Positions 53,767 to 63,163 of a DNA stretch of 64,000 bases are shown in pieces. This stretch comes from Rugosibacter sp. (GTDB lineage Bacteria; Pseudomonadota; Gammaproteobacteria; Burkholderiales; Rhodocyclaceae). The stretch covers positions 48,730 through 112,729 of the forward strand of contig SCUZ01000064.1 in the NCBI GenBank assembly GCA_004322535.1, written 5' to 3'. Each line of letters opens with the position of its first letter. Positions within the stretch are counted from its first letter, which is position 1. The notes under the pieces were generated by a model that had not been told where the DNA came from, did not search any database, and saw only the letters and a list, made by a program, of their open reading frames with translations. A program made the position numbers and the translations under genes.

Positions 53767-54689
53767 TCGTCTCGCAGCTATTTGAACGTAACCGGGAACG
53801 GTTGCAGCTTACCTGGGTAAGTGGCGCCTTAACGCGAGTCATCTCGGCCAAAGAAGAATTTGTAGCCCCTGCCGATTTGGTTGGTCACTTGAATCTCATG
53901 CACCCGGAACGCATACAGGTCATCGGCGCACCAGAGCTTGCGTGGGCGGCGCGGCAAGCGCCGGAAAAAGTAAAGCGTCATATGCAAACGATCTACAACG
54001 CACGGCCACCCGTGTTGATCGTCACCGATGGGCTAGTTGTGTCCGAAGAGATTCAGCGCGACTGTGAACTATCAGATACGCCACTACTAAAAACACCACT
54101 GCCTGCCGCTTATGTCATCGACACACTGCGCCATTTTGTTTCCCGCCAGTTGGCTGAAACAATCGCCTTGCACGGCGTGCTGATGGATGTCTTGGGGATG
54201 GGGGTTTTGATCACTGGCGACTCTGGCGCGGGCAAGAGCGAACTCGCACTAGAACTCATTTCGCGGGGTCACGGTCTGGTCGCCGATGATGTCGTCGATG
54301 TGTCCCGCATCGGCCTGGATGTACTCGAAGGCCGATGCCCTGATCTGCTGCGCGATTTCCTTGAAGTGCGCGGGCTGGGACTCATTAATATCCGTACAGT
54401 TTTTGGCGAAACCGCCTGCCGTCGCAAAATACGCTTGAAACTCATTGTGCATTTGCAAAAACCTGCACGTGGCGTTCCTGAAGCGGCACGCCTGCCGTTG
54501 GATGCCCAGAATGAAACCATTTTGGGCGTGCCAATACCTCGCGTTACACTACCTATTGCCGCTGGCCGCAATCTGGCAGTGCTGCTTGAGGCCGCCGTGC
54601 GCGTCACTATCCTGGGCTTGCGCGGTATCAACAGCATGCAAGAGTTCCTTGACCGCCAGGAAAATGCACTGCAAGCCGACAACGGGTAA
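53751..54689 (+). CDS. hprK: HPr kinase/phosphorylase
   Basis: A 312-residue bifunctional serine kinase/phosphorylase of HPr. The P-loop is ITGDSGAGKSELALELISRGHGLVADD, and the signature EVRGLGLINIRTVFG follows. In betaproteobacteria it acts on HPr of the nitrogen PTS. The usual next gene, rapZ, is absent here; a psiF gene follows after 111 bases. Confidence 0.95.
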   Translation: MERQLIVSQLFERNRERLQLTWVSGALTRVISAKEEFVAPADLVGHLNLMHPERIQVIGAPELAWAARQAPEKVKRHMQTIYNARPPVLIVTDGLVVSEEIQRDCELSDTPLLKTPLPAAYVIDTLRHFVSRQLAETIALHGVLMDVLGMGVLITGDSGAGKSELALELISRGHGLVADDVVDVSRIGLDVLEGRCPDLLRDFLEVRGLGLINIRTVFGETACRRKIRLKLIVHLQKPARGVPEAARLPLDAQNETILGVPIPRVTLPIAAGRNLAVLLEAAVRVTILGLRGINSMQEFLDRQENALQADNG

Positions 54690-54800
54690 GTCAACTAAAT
54701 CCTGCGATTATCGTTATACAGTGCGATGGCCCCGTTGTCGCAAGTCATTTTTTCTACCATTGCCGACACTGCCATTACCTATCTCACCAAGGAGAGCACA

Positions 54801-55109
54801 ATGAACCATCGACTACTCATTATTCTGGCATCCCTATTCGCTGCCAATGTCGCACTGGCACAAAGTCCTGCTGCGGCCCCTGCAACAGCCTCCGCCGGCA
54901 ACTGCGAATCCAGTGCTGTCAGCAAAACAGGCAAGCCACTACACGGCGCAGCGAAAGCGGCTTACATGAAGAAATGTGCCGGAGAAGCCGCACCAGCAGC
55001 AAAAGGAAAAGCGACGCAACAAAACAAAATGGTCAGCTGCAACAAAGAAGCCAAAGGCAAAACAGGCGACGAACGCAAAGCCTTCATGAAAGACTGCCTG
55101 TCGAAGTAA
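54801..55109 (+). CDS. psiF: PsiF repeat periplasmic protein
   Basis: A 102-residue secreted protein. The signal peptide covers about 1-20 (MNHRLLIILASLFAANVALA). Two PsiF repeats, each with paired cysteines, follow: GNCESSAVSKTGKPLHGAAKAAYMKKC and SCNKEAKGKTGDERKAFMKDCLS. PsiF in E. coli is induced by phosphate starvation; the function is unknown. A good ribosome site (AAGGAG) precedes ATG 54801. A clear terminator follows at 55133-55159. Confidence 0.9.
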   Translation: MNHRLLIILASLFAANVALAQSPAAAPATASAGNCESSAVSKTGKPLHGAAKAAYMKKCAGEAAPAAKGKATQQNKMVSCNKEAKGKTGDERKAFMKDCLSK

Positions 55110-55132
55110 GCATCGCATTGTTTTTACCTCAC

Positions 55133-55159
55133 GCCGACCATCGTGGGTCGGCTTTTTTT
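55133..55159 (+). terminator. Rho-independent terminator after psiF
   Basis: A 7-bp GC-rich stem (GCCGACC/GGTCGGC) with a six-base loop, followed directly by seven T residues. Position 24 bases after the psiF stop. The clearest intrinsic terminator in the window. Confidence 0.85.
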
Positions 55160-55372
55160 GATGGACAGGGCACATTACGCAACGAATAACGTGCTTTTTT
55201 CCTGCATATATTATGGTTCCCTACCTGGCCTTTGCATCCATACTTGACCAGTTTATCCTGGCTGGCGTGGACTCGTGCAGGATTAATCCTTTGTCATTAC
55301 CTGCGCAGAAGACAGGTGCCGTGTAGCTGGCGGACACAACAATAATACTTGCTCAAGGAGATTGATATTCGC

Positions 55373-58300
55373 ATGGCCGCACAATCCATCAATCCAGATG
55401 ACAGCGGTTTCTTCTGGCAAATTTACAACGAGGCCAGGGATCCCATTCTGTTGACCAAGGATGGCCGCTTTCTTGATTGCAATCAGGCCGCCCTGGCGCA
55501 GCTGGGCTTACGCGACAAAGCCGAACTCTGTCACCTGACGCTGATTTCGGTCTCGCCGCCTTTGCAACCTGATGGCCGTGCCTCGGCTGAAAAGCTGACT
55601 GAAGTGTCGAAGCTTATCGCACAAGCCGGATATCACCGCTTCGAGTGGGCGTGCAAACGGGCGGACGGCTCCCTGTTCGATATCGAAGTCACGGCCACAG
55701 TCATCACCATCAATGACGAGCCGGTGTTCCACGCACATTGGCGCGACATTGGCGAGCAAAAGCGCCTGGCCAGGGAACTGCACGAAAGCCAGGAGGCGGC
55801 ACGCAAAATTTTTGACGAGGCCGCCGACCCTGTCATCCTGTTCAAGCAAAGTGTTGCGGTTGATTGCAACAAGGCCGCATTGCAACAGCTCGGGTATCAA
55901 CGCAACCAGGATTTGCTGGGCCTTACCCCCCAAGACATCTCGCCACCGGTTCAGGAGAACGGGCAGCAAACAAAAGACCGCCAAACGGAAGTGACCGCCG
56001 CCGCGCTACGCGACGGTAAAAATAGTTTCGAGTGGCTGTTAAAGCGTACCGATGGTTCGCTAATCGAGACTGAAACTACGCTCACCACCATTACTGTGCA
56101 TGATGAGGAAATACGGCATATGCGCTGGCGCGACATTGGCGAGCAAAAGCGCCTGGCCAGGGAACTGCGTGAAAGTCAGGAGGCGGCACGCAAAATTTTT
56201 GACGAGGCCGCCGACCCCGTAATTCTGTACAAAAAAGGCGTTGCAGTCGATTGCAACAAGGCAGCGCTGCAACAACTCGGGTATCAGCGCAAACAGGATT
56301 TGCTGGGCCTTACCCCCGAAGACATATCGCCACAGGTTCAGGAGAGCGGGCAGCAAACAAAAGACCGCGAAGCAGAAGTGATCGCCGCCGCGCTGCGCGA
56401 TGGTACAAAGGGTTTCGAGTGGCAATTGAAGCGCACTGACGGCTCGCTGATCGAGACTGAAATCACGCTCACCGCCATTACCGTGCATGGTGAGGAGGTG
56501 CTGCACATACGCTGGCGCGACATCGGCGAACAAAAACGCCTGGCCAAGGAACTGCGCGAAAGCGAAGAGTCCTTCCGGCGGATTTTTGATGAAGCCGCTG
56601 CACCGCTCATGCTCATAAAAAATGATGGCCGTATTTTCGACAGCAATCAGGCCGCAGTACGGTTGTTTGGTTACCCCAGCAAGCAGCTTCTTGCCGGCAA
56701 ATCGCCGACAGAGATGGCTTTGCCCTGGCAGCCGGACGGGCGCGTTTCTACCCAGATGGCGCACGAGATGATCACCATCACGCTACACAAGGGGTACCAC
56801 CATTTCGGGTGGCAGATGCGATGCATGGATGGCTCCCTCGTGGATACGGAAATCACCCTGACAAGGATAACCGTGCATGGCGAAACGTTGATCCATGCGC
56901 AAATACGCGACCTGACCGAGCAAAACCGCCTGCGCACCGCGCTATATGCCGAAAAGGAGCGCGCGGAGATTACCCTTGCCTCGATCGGTGATGCCGTCAT
57001 CACGACCGACGCCGAAGGGTGCATCACCTTCATCAACCATGTGGCCAGCCAGCTCACTGGCTGGCTGGCGAGCGAGGCTATCGGGCAACCTATGGCCGAC
57101 GTCTTTCATATCGTCAATGAAACCACCCGTGCGCGGGTGGTTAGCCCGGTCGATGAGGTGTTGAAGAATGGCAAAACGGTCAACCTTGCCAATCACACGG
57201 TGCTGATTGCGCGTGATGGCAAGGAATACAACATTGAGGATTCGGCCGCGCCTATCTTCCTGCGTGACGACACGCTTCTGGGCTGCGTCCTGGTTTTCCA
57301 TGATGTTTCCGAAAAACACCAGTTGCTGAAAAGTGTGCGCTGGCAGGCGGGGCACGATGTGCTCACTGGCCTGCCGAATCGTGTCTTACTTGCCGACCGG
57401 TTTCAGCGGGCATTGGCGAACGCCCGCCGCCAGAAAAATCTGCTGGGCGTGTGCTTGATGGATCTGGATCAGTTCAAACCGGTGAATGATCTGTATGGTC
57501 ACGATATGGGCGACCGCCTGCTGATTGAAGTCACCGCCCGCATGAATCAGGCCGTGCGCAGCGAGGATACTGTCGCCCGGCTCGGCGGCGACGAGTTTGT
57601 CATGTTGCTGGGCGGTCTTGCCGACCGCCAGCAACTGGAACTTGTCCTGCGGCGCATCCTTGAAACCGTCTCTGCGCCGTATGTTATAGAAGAACACACG
57701 ATCAGCATTTCGGCCAGTATTGGCGTAGCCATTTATCCGCTTGATGAAGCCGATGCCGATACCCTGCTGCGCCACGCCGATCAGGCGATGTATCTGGCCA
57801 AGCAGGCAGGGCGCAACCGCTTCCACTGGTTCGACGTTGCGAACGACCGGCAGGCACAAACTTCGCAGCAGACGCTGGCCCGCATCCGCGAGGCTCTGCA
57901 GGACGATGAGCTGTGTCTGCATTACCAACCCAAGGTCAATATGCGCAATGGCAACATCGTTGGCATGGAAGCCTTGCTACGCTGGCAACACCCACAACAA
58001 GGTCTCGTACCACCGATGGATTTTCTGCCCCTGGCCGAACAGCATGATCTGATTATCGAGATTGGCGAATGGGTCATCGAGCAGGCGTTGCAGCAAAACG
58101 CCACCATGTGGTCAGCGGCAGGAAAGGACTGGCCAATCAGCGTAAATATCGCTGCTCGCCATTTTCAGTTGTCGGATTTTCTTGATCGATTGAAAGCCAT
58201 TCTCGCACGCCATCCTGAATCGCCACCGCAGCAACTGGAACTCGAAATTCTCGAATCTGTCGCATTGGGTGACATACAACACGTACAGCAACTGATTTAC

Positions 58301-59083
58301 TCGTGTCAGGCACTGGGTGTCAAGTTTTCGCTGGATGACTTCGGCACGGGTTATTCTTCACTCAGCTACCTCAAACGGCTGCCAGCCGACACGCTCAAAA
58401 TTGACCAGTCCTTTGTACGCGACATGCTTGATGATACCGACGACTTAGCCATGATTGAAGCGGTGATCAACCTGGCATCGGCATTTAACCGTGCGCTGAT
58501 TGCCGAAGGCGTAGAAACCGCAGAACACGGTGTCATGCTAATGCGTTTGGGTTGTGATATCGGCCAAGGCTATGGCATTGCTCGCCCCATGCCGGCTTCG
58601 CAAGTGCTGGACTGGGCAGCACAATTCACTCCTGACCCGAAATGGCGCCAGTGGGCCAATGCGCAAAAATGGGATATCAGCGACTTTCCGCTACTGGTAG
58701 CCGAGCATGATCACCTGGCTTGGATCAAGCAGGTGCTTGACACAGTGGCGAACCAAGCACCGTTGTCACTCACTCATGAGCAACTAACCAACCATCATCT
58801 GTGCCGTTTTGGCCTCTGGTATTACAGTCACGGCCAAGCGCGTTATGGACATTTACCCGAATTCACCTCGCTTGAACCGGTTCACGCCGAGATTCACCGC
58901 ACCGGCACACAAATCATTCACCTGCACAGCACCGACCAGCAGACGGCAGCCCGGGCGCTCTGCCAGACCTTGCTGACATTGAAAAATAACATCGTAGACC
59001 TTCTGTATGCATTGCACCGCGTAGCGTTAACCGGAAATGAAGCCGAACTCCGCATTTCGCATGACCCGGTAGATAGTTTGTAA
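55373..59083 (+). CDS. Multi-PAS GGDEF-EAL protein with C-terminal CZB zinc domain
   Basis: A 1236-residue cytoplasmic signalling protein with no membrane segment. Four tandem PAS domains come first (about 10-515), then a fifth PAS (about 520-650), GGDEF (RLGGDEFVML, about 735), EAL (GMEALLRWQHP, about 865; DDFGTGYSSLSYLKRLP), and a C-terminal CZB domain (about 1110-1225). The CZB ligands are H in DHLAWIK, C in HHLCRFGLWYY and two H in VHAEIHRTG. PAS units two and three are near-identical 387-bp duplicates. Both GGDEF and EAL motifs are intact. ATG 55373 follows AAGGAG by 12 bases. Zinc or hypochlorous-acid sensing is inferred from CZB knowledge. Confidence 0.9.
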   Translation: MAAQSINPDDSGFFWQIYNEARDPILLTKDGRFLDCNQAALAQLGLRDKAELCHLTLISVSPPLQPDGRASAEKLTEVSKLIAQAGYHRFEWACKRADGSLFDIEVTATVITINDEPVFHAHWRDIGEQKRLARELHESQEAARKIFDEAADPVILFKQSVAVDCNKAALQQLGYQRNQDLLGLTPQDISPPVQENGQQTKDRQTEVTAAALRDGKNSFEWLLKRTDGSLIETETTLTTITVHDEEIRHMRWRDIGEQKRLARELRESQEAARKIFDEAADPVILYKKGVAVDCNKAALQQLGYQRKQDLLGLTPEDISPQVQESGQQTKDREAEVIAAALRDGTKGFEWQLKRTDGSLIETEITLTAITVHGEEVLHIRWRDIGEQKRLAKELRESEESFRRIFDEAAAPLMLIKNDGRIFDSNQAAVRLFGYPSKQLLAGKSPTEMALPWQPDGRVSTQMAHEMITITLHKGYHHFGWQMRCMDGSLVDTEITLTRITVHGETLIHAQIRDLTEQNRLRTALYAEKERAEITLASIGDAVITTDAEGCITFINHVASQLTGWLASEAIGQPMADVFHIVNETTRARVVSPVDEVLKNGKTVNLANHTVLIARDGKEYNIEDSAAPIFLRDDTLLGCVLVFHDVSEKHQLLKSVRWQAGHDVLTGLPNRVLLADRFQRALANARRQKNLLGVCLMDLDQFKPVNDLYGHDMGDRLLIEVTARMNQAVRSEDTVARLGGDEFVMLLGGLADRQQLELVLRRILETVSAPYVIEEHTISISASIGVAIYPLDEADADTLLRHADQAMYLAKQAGRNRFHWFDVANDRQAQTSQQTLARIREALQDDELCLHYQPKVNMRNGNIVGMEALLRWQHPQQGLVPPMDFLPLAEQHDLIIEIGEWVIEQALQQNATMWSAAGKDWPISVNIAARHFQLSDFLDRLKAILARHPESPPQQLELEILESVALGDIQHVQQLIYSCQALGVKFSLDDFGTGYSSLSYLKRLPADTLKIDQSFVRDMLDDTDDLAMIEAVINLASAFNRALIAEGVETAEHGVMLMRLGCDIGQGYGIARPMPASQVLDWAAQFTPDPKWRQWANAQKWDISDFPLLVAEHDHLAWIKQVLDTVANQAPLSLTHEQLTNHHLCRFGLWYYSHGQARYGHLPEFTSLEPVHAEIHRTGTQIIHLHSTDQQTAARALCQTLLTLKNNIVDLLYALHRVALTGNEAELRISHDPVDSL
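55746..56519 (+). repeat. 387-bp tandem duplication within the multi-PAS gene
   Basis: Units 55746-56132 and 56133-56519 are close copies, each ending at a GEQKRLA linker. Each encodes 129 residues spanning the coiled linker and one PAS domain. The flanking PAS units share the layout but are more diverged, so this pair looks recent. Confidence 0.85.
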
Positions 59084-59214
59084 GTCGCATTGAGTCAGAG
59101 CACTCCGACAAGCAACGTGCGGAGATTTACATGCTTGTCTCGCGCTTATCCATGCGTAAAAAGACCATTTTTTCGTGTAACGTGTGGCCTCTTTTTTTAT
59201 TTTGGAGTGACCGC

Positions 59215-59523
59215 ATGAGTCATTTTCAACGGCATGTGTTTTTTTGCACCAATCAGCGTGCGGCGGGTGAATCCTGCTGCAACAGCTTAAGCGCGAGCGA
59301 ATTACGCAGCTATGCCAAAGACCGCATCAAGACCTTGGGAAACTCGCTACCTGGTGCTACCCGTATCAATAGCGCAGGCTGTCTTGACCGCTGCGAACTG
59401 GGGCCGGTTCTGGTGATCTATCCGGAAGCTGTCTGGTACACCTATGTGGATAAAGAAGATATCGATGAAATTATTGATCAGCATTTAGTGCGCGGCCGCG
59501 TGGTTGAACGCCTGAAGGTGTAA
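59215..59523 (+). CDS. Thioredoxin-like [2Fe-2S] ferredoxin
   Basis: A 102-residue protein of the thioredoxin-like ferredoxin group. Cysteines lie in FFCTNQRAAGESCC and CLDRCELGPVLVIYPEAVWY, as in the cluster-binding site of Aquifex-type ferredoxins. ATG 59215 has GGAG upstream; an in-frame extension to 59131 is not supported. It is followed by the hydrolase gene after 2 bases. Redox partner unknown. Confidence 0.9.
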   Translation: MSHFQRHVFFCTNQRAAGESCCNSLSASELRSYAKDRIKTLGNSLPGATRINSAGCLDRCELGPVLVIYPEAVWYTYVDKEDIDEIIDQHLVRGRVVERLKV

Positions 59524-59525
59524 AC

Positions 59526-60176
59526 ATGGCGCAACCGCTTTTGCAAACCCTGCTGATCGATGGCCCGGATGGAAAAATTGAACTGTTTGTTGATCTACCC
59601 GCAGGTGACACCAAGCCAAGCGGCATTGCGCTGATTGGCCATCCGCATCCGCTGTTTGGCGGCACCGCTGACAATAAAGTTGTCACCACCTTGGCACGTA
59701 GTTTTCGTGGCCAGGGTTGCGTTGTGCTACGGCCGAGCTTTCGCGGTGCGGGTGGCTCAGAAGGCATGCATGATCATGGCGATAAAGAAACCGACGATCT
59801 GCTCGCCGTGCTCACCCGGGCACAACAGCAGTGGGGTGAGCTTCCCGTCACGCTGGCCGGGTTTTCTTTCGGTGCGTATGTGGTGGCGCGCGTTGCCAAA
59901 AAGCTGGCCGATGCCCGACATGAGGCGCACTGGCTGGTTTTGGTCGGCACTGCGGCAGGTTATATCAAAGGCGCGCGCAGCTATGCCACCGAAGCCGTCG
60001 CCCCAGGCACCCTGGTAATCCACGGTGCGACAGACACAACCGTGCCGCTGGCGAATGTACTCGCCTGGGCCGAACCTCTGGAACTGCCCGTGGTGGTGGT
60101 GCCCGGTGCGGATCACTTTTTTCATCGCAAGCTGCATATCCTGCAAGACATTGTGCGTCGCGCATGGCCTGCATGA
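59526..60176 (+). CDS. Alpha/beta hydrolase (COG2945)
   Basis: A 216-residue serine hydrolase. It opens with [23 protein letters not shown], the nucleophile box is [15 protein letters not shown], and the acid and histidine are in [12 protein letters not shown] and [16 protein letters not shown]. This is the family often paired with thioredoxin-like ferredoxin or ABC genes in betaproteobacteria. Substrate unknown. It overlaps the ABC ATPase start. Confidence 0.9.
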   Translation: MAQPLLQTLLIDGPDGKIELFVDLPAGDTKPSGIALIGHPHPLFGGTADNKVVTTLARSFRGQGCVVLRPSFRGAGGSEGMHDHGDKETDDLLAVLTRAQQQWGELPVTLAGFSFGAYVVARVAKKLADARHEAHWLVLVGTAAGYIKGARSYATEAVAPGTLVIHGATDTTVPLANVLAWAEPLELPVVVVPGADHFFHRKLHILQDIVRRAWPA

Positions 60177-61102
60177 GCGCGCTCAACCACGGTGTGCCGT
60201 TAAGCGTACACCAGTTGCACAAATCGTATGCAGGAAAAGAGGTCGTCAATGGCTTAAGCTTTACCCTGCAGCGTGGCGAATGCTATGGCCTGCTTGGTCC
60301 CAACGGCGCAGGCAAAACCACCACCTTGCGCTGTTGCCTGGGGCTTACTGCGCCGGATGCCGGCGAGATTTGGCTAGTGGGCTTTTCCGTGCCCGAACAC
60401 GCGCGCGAAGCACGCATGAAAATTGGCGTCGTGCCGCAATTTGACAACCTGGACCCGGACTTTACCGCCGCTGAAAATCTGCTGGTTTATGGCCGTTACT
60501 TTGGTCTGACGGATGCCACACTGCGCCCGAAAATTCCCGTGTTGCTTGAGTTTGCCGGACTAGGTGGCAAAGAAAACGCCAATATCCGTGAGCTGTCCGG
60601 TGGCATGAAGCGACGACTGACGCTAGCCCGTGCACTGATCAACGACCCCGACGTGCTGGTGCTGGATGAGCCCACCACGGGCCTTGACCCCCAAGCGCGA
60701 CACCTGATCTGGCAGCGCCTGAAACAACTCCTCACCCAGGGCAAAACCATTTTGCTCACCACGCACTTCATGGACGAAGCCGAGCGCCTGTGCGACCGGC
60801 TGGCCATTATCGATAATGGCCGTTTGATCAGCGAAGGCGCGCCGCGCGGGCTGATTCGCCAGCACATTGAAGCCCAGGTGGTCGAGGTGTATGGTGAAGA
60901 TGCTCCCGGCTGGGCGGCAACCGAAGCACAGGCTTTTTCACATCGGGTGGAAATCAGTGGCGAGACGGTCTTTTGTTATGTTGCTGAGGCCGCGCCCTTG
61001 CTCGCCCATCTGGCAGCACGCCCCGCGCTGCGCACATTGCACCGGCCCGCCAGCCTGGAAGATGTTTTTCTCAAGCTCACCGGGCGTGATTTGCGCGATT
61101 GA
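60173..61102 (+). CDS. NodI/DrrA-type ABC transporter ATPase without visible permease
   Basis: A 309-residue ATPase. Walker A is [20 protein letters not shown], signature [17 protein letters not shown], Walker [21 protein letters not shown], switch [20 protein letters not shown], and a C-terminal extension ([13 protein letters not shown]...[15 protein letters not shown]) as in NodI-like exporters. NodI partners normally sit with a NodJ permease just downstream; here the next gene is on the other strand, and a repeat copy occupies the junction. Start MSALNHG at 60173 or MACMSA at 60164. Confidence 0.88.
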   Translation: MSALNHGVPLSVHQLHKSYAGKEVVNGLSFTLQRGECYGLLGPNGAGKTTTLRCCLGLTAPDAGEIWLVGFSVPEHAREARMKIGVVPQFDNLDPDFTAAENLLVYGRYFGLTDATLRPKIPVLLEFAGLGGKENANIRELSGGMKRRLTLARALINDPDVLVLDEPTTGLDPQARHLIWQRLKQLLTQGKTILLTTHFMDEAERLCDRLAIIDNGRLISEGAPRGLIRQHIEAQVVEVYGEDAPGWAATEAQAFSHRVEISGETVFCYVAEAAPLLAHLAARPALRTLHRPASLEDVFLKLTGRDLRD

Positions 61103-61112
61103 TAAAGCGTCA

Positions 61113-61137
61113 CGCCGCGTTACCCGTGCCGACTTTT
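61113..61137 (-). repeat. Dispersed 25-bp repeat, copy 13
   Basis: Intergenic copy (AAAAGTCGGCACGGGTAAC, then GCGGCG) in the 49-base gap after the ABC ATPase gene, where a permease gene would be expected. Confidence 0.75.
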
Positions 61138-61151
61138 GCACAAATCGCCGT

Positions 61152-61565
61152 TCAAAACAATCCAGCACCCGCGATCACCACGCCATAACGCGCCGCTTTG
61201 CCCACTGCCATCCACAATGCACTAGGCATCCAGGGCAGCCGTAGCCAGCCCGCCGCCGCGCACAGCGCATCGCCGATCACCGGCGCCCAGGCCAGAATCA
61301 GTACCGGCACACCCCAGCGTCGTACCAGCGCCAATCGATTGAGGTCTTTGGGCTCCGGCAGCGCGCGCGCCATCCAGTAAGTCGTCACGCCGCCCAGCGT
61401 ATTGCCGATGGTCGCCAGCACAAAAGCTTCAGCGGTTTGCGCGGAATGAAATTTGACAAAAGCGAGCAGCGCGAGTTCCGAGCCACCAGGCAACAGCGTA
61501 GCAGAAAGAAAGGAAACAAAAAAAAGACCGGCCAAGCCAGCCTCTGACGTGAAAGAAAAATCCAT
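61152..61565 (-). CDS. YqaA family membrane protein
   Basis: A 137-residue inner-membrane protein of the DedA-like YqaA group. Helices include GLAGLFFVSFLSATLLPGGSELALLAFV and FVLATIGNTLGGVTTYWMARALP, with the re-entrant APVIGDALCAAAGWLRLPW. Function unknown; DedA relatives affect membrane lipid flipping. It converges with the ABC gene and is divergent from ilvA by 50 bases. Confidence 0.85.
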   Translation of the reverse strand: MDFSFTSEAGLAGLFFVSFLSATLLPGGSELALLAFVKFHSAQTAEAFVLATIGNTLGGVTTYWMARALPEPKDLNRLALVRRWGVPVLILAWAPVIGDALCAAAGWLRLPWMPSALWMAVGKAARYGVVIAGAGLF

Positions 61566-61615
61566 GCCGCATGTTACCCTTTGTACTTTCTTACCGCCTC
61601 GCGGATGTTCCCCGC

Positions 61616-63145
61616 ATGACTGTGCCCACCATGGATTACTTGAAAAAAATTCTCAATGCCCGCGTCTATGATGTCGCGGTAGAAACTCCGCTCGAGCTGG
61701 CGGCCAATCTTTCTGCACGTTGCGGCAATCGCATTTTGTTGAAGCGCGAAGATATGCAGCCGGTATTCAGTTTCAAGCTGCGCGGCGCGTACAACAAAAT
61801 CGTGCATCTCACCCCAGCACAACGCAAACGCGGCGTGATCTGTGCTTCCGCTGGCAATCACGCGCAGGGCGTCGCATTGTCGGCGCAAAAGCTCGGCATA
61901 CGCGCAGTCATCGTGATGCCCACCACCACGCCGCAGATCAAGATCGACGCGGTAAAAAAGCGCGGCGGCGAAGTCGTATTGGCAGGCGACTCGTATGACG
62001 CCGCTTATGCGCATGCGCTAACGCTGGAAAAAAAACACAAGCTTACATTCGTGCACCCCTTTGACGATCCTGATGTTATCGCCGGGCAAGGTACGATCGG
62101 TATGGAGATTTTGCGCCAGCATGCCGATCCGATTGAAGCCGTGTTTTGCTGCGTCGGCGGTGGCGGGCTGATTGCCGGCGTGGCCGCCTATATCAAACGC
62201 CTGCGGCCGGAAATAAAAATCATCGGCGTTGAAGCGATCGATGCCGATGCCATGACGCGCTCACTGGCGGCTGGCAAGCGGGTGAAACTGGACACCGTCG
62301 GCCTGTTTGCCGATGGCGCTGCCGTGAAATATGTCGGCGAAGAAACCTTTCGCCTGTGCCGCGAATATGTCGATGAAATGGTATTGGTTGATACCGATGC
62401 CATTTGCGCGGCGATCAAGGATGTGTTTGAAGACACACGCTCGATTTTAGAGCCGGCCGGTGCCTTGGCAGTCGCAGGCGCCAAGGCCTGGGCAACCAAA
62501 CATCGCGTGCGGGGCAAAACACTGGTGGCAGTGGCCTCCGGCGCGAACATGAATTTTGATCGCCTGCGCTTTGTTGCCGAACGCGCTGAAGTCGGCGAAC
62601 AGCGCGAAGCCCTGCTCGCCGTAACACTGCCCGAGCAGCCTGGCAGCTACAAAAAATTCGTCACCCTGCTCGGTGCGCGCAATATCACCGAGTTCAACTA
62701 CCGCTACTACAGCGCGGGCCAGGCGCATGTATTCGTCGGCATGCAGGTCGCAAATCGCAAGGAAGCCAGCAATCTGGTCACGCAGCTCAAAAAACACGGC
62801 TACCCCACGCTGGACCTGACGGACGATGAAATGGCCAAGCTGCACATCCGGCATCTGGTTGGCGGCCATGCACCGCAGAGTGACGGCAAGCTGCACGAAT
62901 TGCTCTACCGTTTCGAATTTCCCGAACGCCCCGGCGCGCTGATGAATTTTTTGAACAAGATGAGCGCGGACTGGAATATCAGCCTGTTCCATTACCGCAA
63001 CCATGGCGCCGACACCGGCCGCGTGCTGGTCGGCATGCAAGTACCCCCGCAGGACATGAAAGCCTTTGGCGTGTTTCTGAAAAACCTTGGCTATCAGTAC
63101 TGCGACGAGACAAAAAATCCTGCGTATCGACTGTTTCTGGGATGA
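61616..63145 (+). CDS. ilvA: Threonine ammonia-lyase, biosynthetic
   Basis: A 509-residue PLP enzyme that deaminates threonine to 2-oxobutanoate for isoleucine. The PLP lysine is in VFSFKLRGAYNKI, the cofactor phosphate loop is VGGGGLIAGVAAYIK, and asparagine contact is in SAGNHAQGVALSA. The C-terminus has two ACT-like regulatory domains (EREALLAVTLPEQPGSYKKFVTLLG; LHELLYRFEFPERPGALMNFLNKM), so feedback inhibition by isoleucine is expected. ATG 61616 or 61631; both give the family start. Confidence 0.95.
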   Translation: MTVPTMDYLKKILNARVYDVAVETPLELAANLSARCGNRILLKREDMQPVFSFKLRGAYNKIVHLTPAQRKRGVICASAGNHAQGVALSAQKLGIRAVIVMPTTTPQIKIDAVKKRGGEVVLAGDSYDAAYAHALTLEKKHKLTFVHPFDDPDVIAGQGTIGMEILRQHADPIEAVFCCVGGGGLIAGVAAYIKRLRPEIKIIGVEAIDADAMTRSLAAGKRVKLDTVGLFADGAAVKYVGEETFRLCREYVDEMVLVDTDAICAAIKDVFEDTRSILEPAGALAVAGAKAWATKHRVRGKTLVAVASGANMNFDRLRFVAERAEVGEQREALLAVTLPEQPGSYKKFVTLLGARNITEFNYRYYSAGQAHVFVGMQVANRKEASNLVTQLKKHGYPTLDLTDDEMAKLHIRHLVGGHAPQSDGKLHELLYRFEFPERPGALMNFLNKMSADWNISLFHYRNHGADTGRVLVGMQVPPQDMKAFGVFLKNLGYQYCDETKNPAYRLFLG

Positions 63146-63163
63146 GCATTGAACGGACGTTGC

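Noticed and set aside
54690-54800. An rapZ remnant after hprK
   Set aside because: No RapZ motifs in this gap; the intact gene is at 5883-6725.
16-61137. Reading the 25-bp repeats as a CRISPR array
   Set aside because: Copies are kilobases apart, in both orientations and inside genes; there are no spacers or cas genes.
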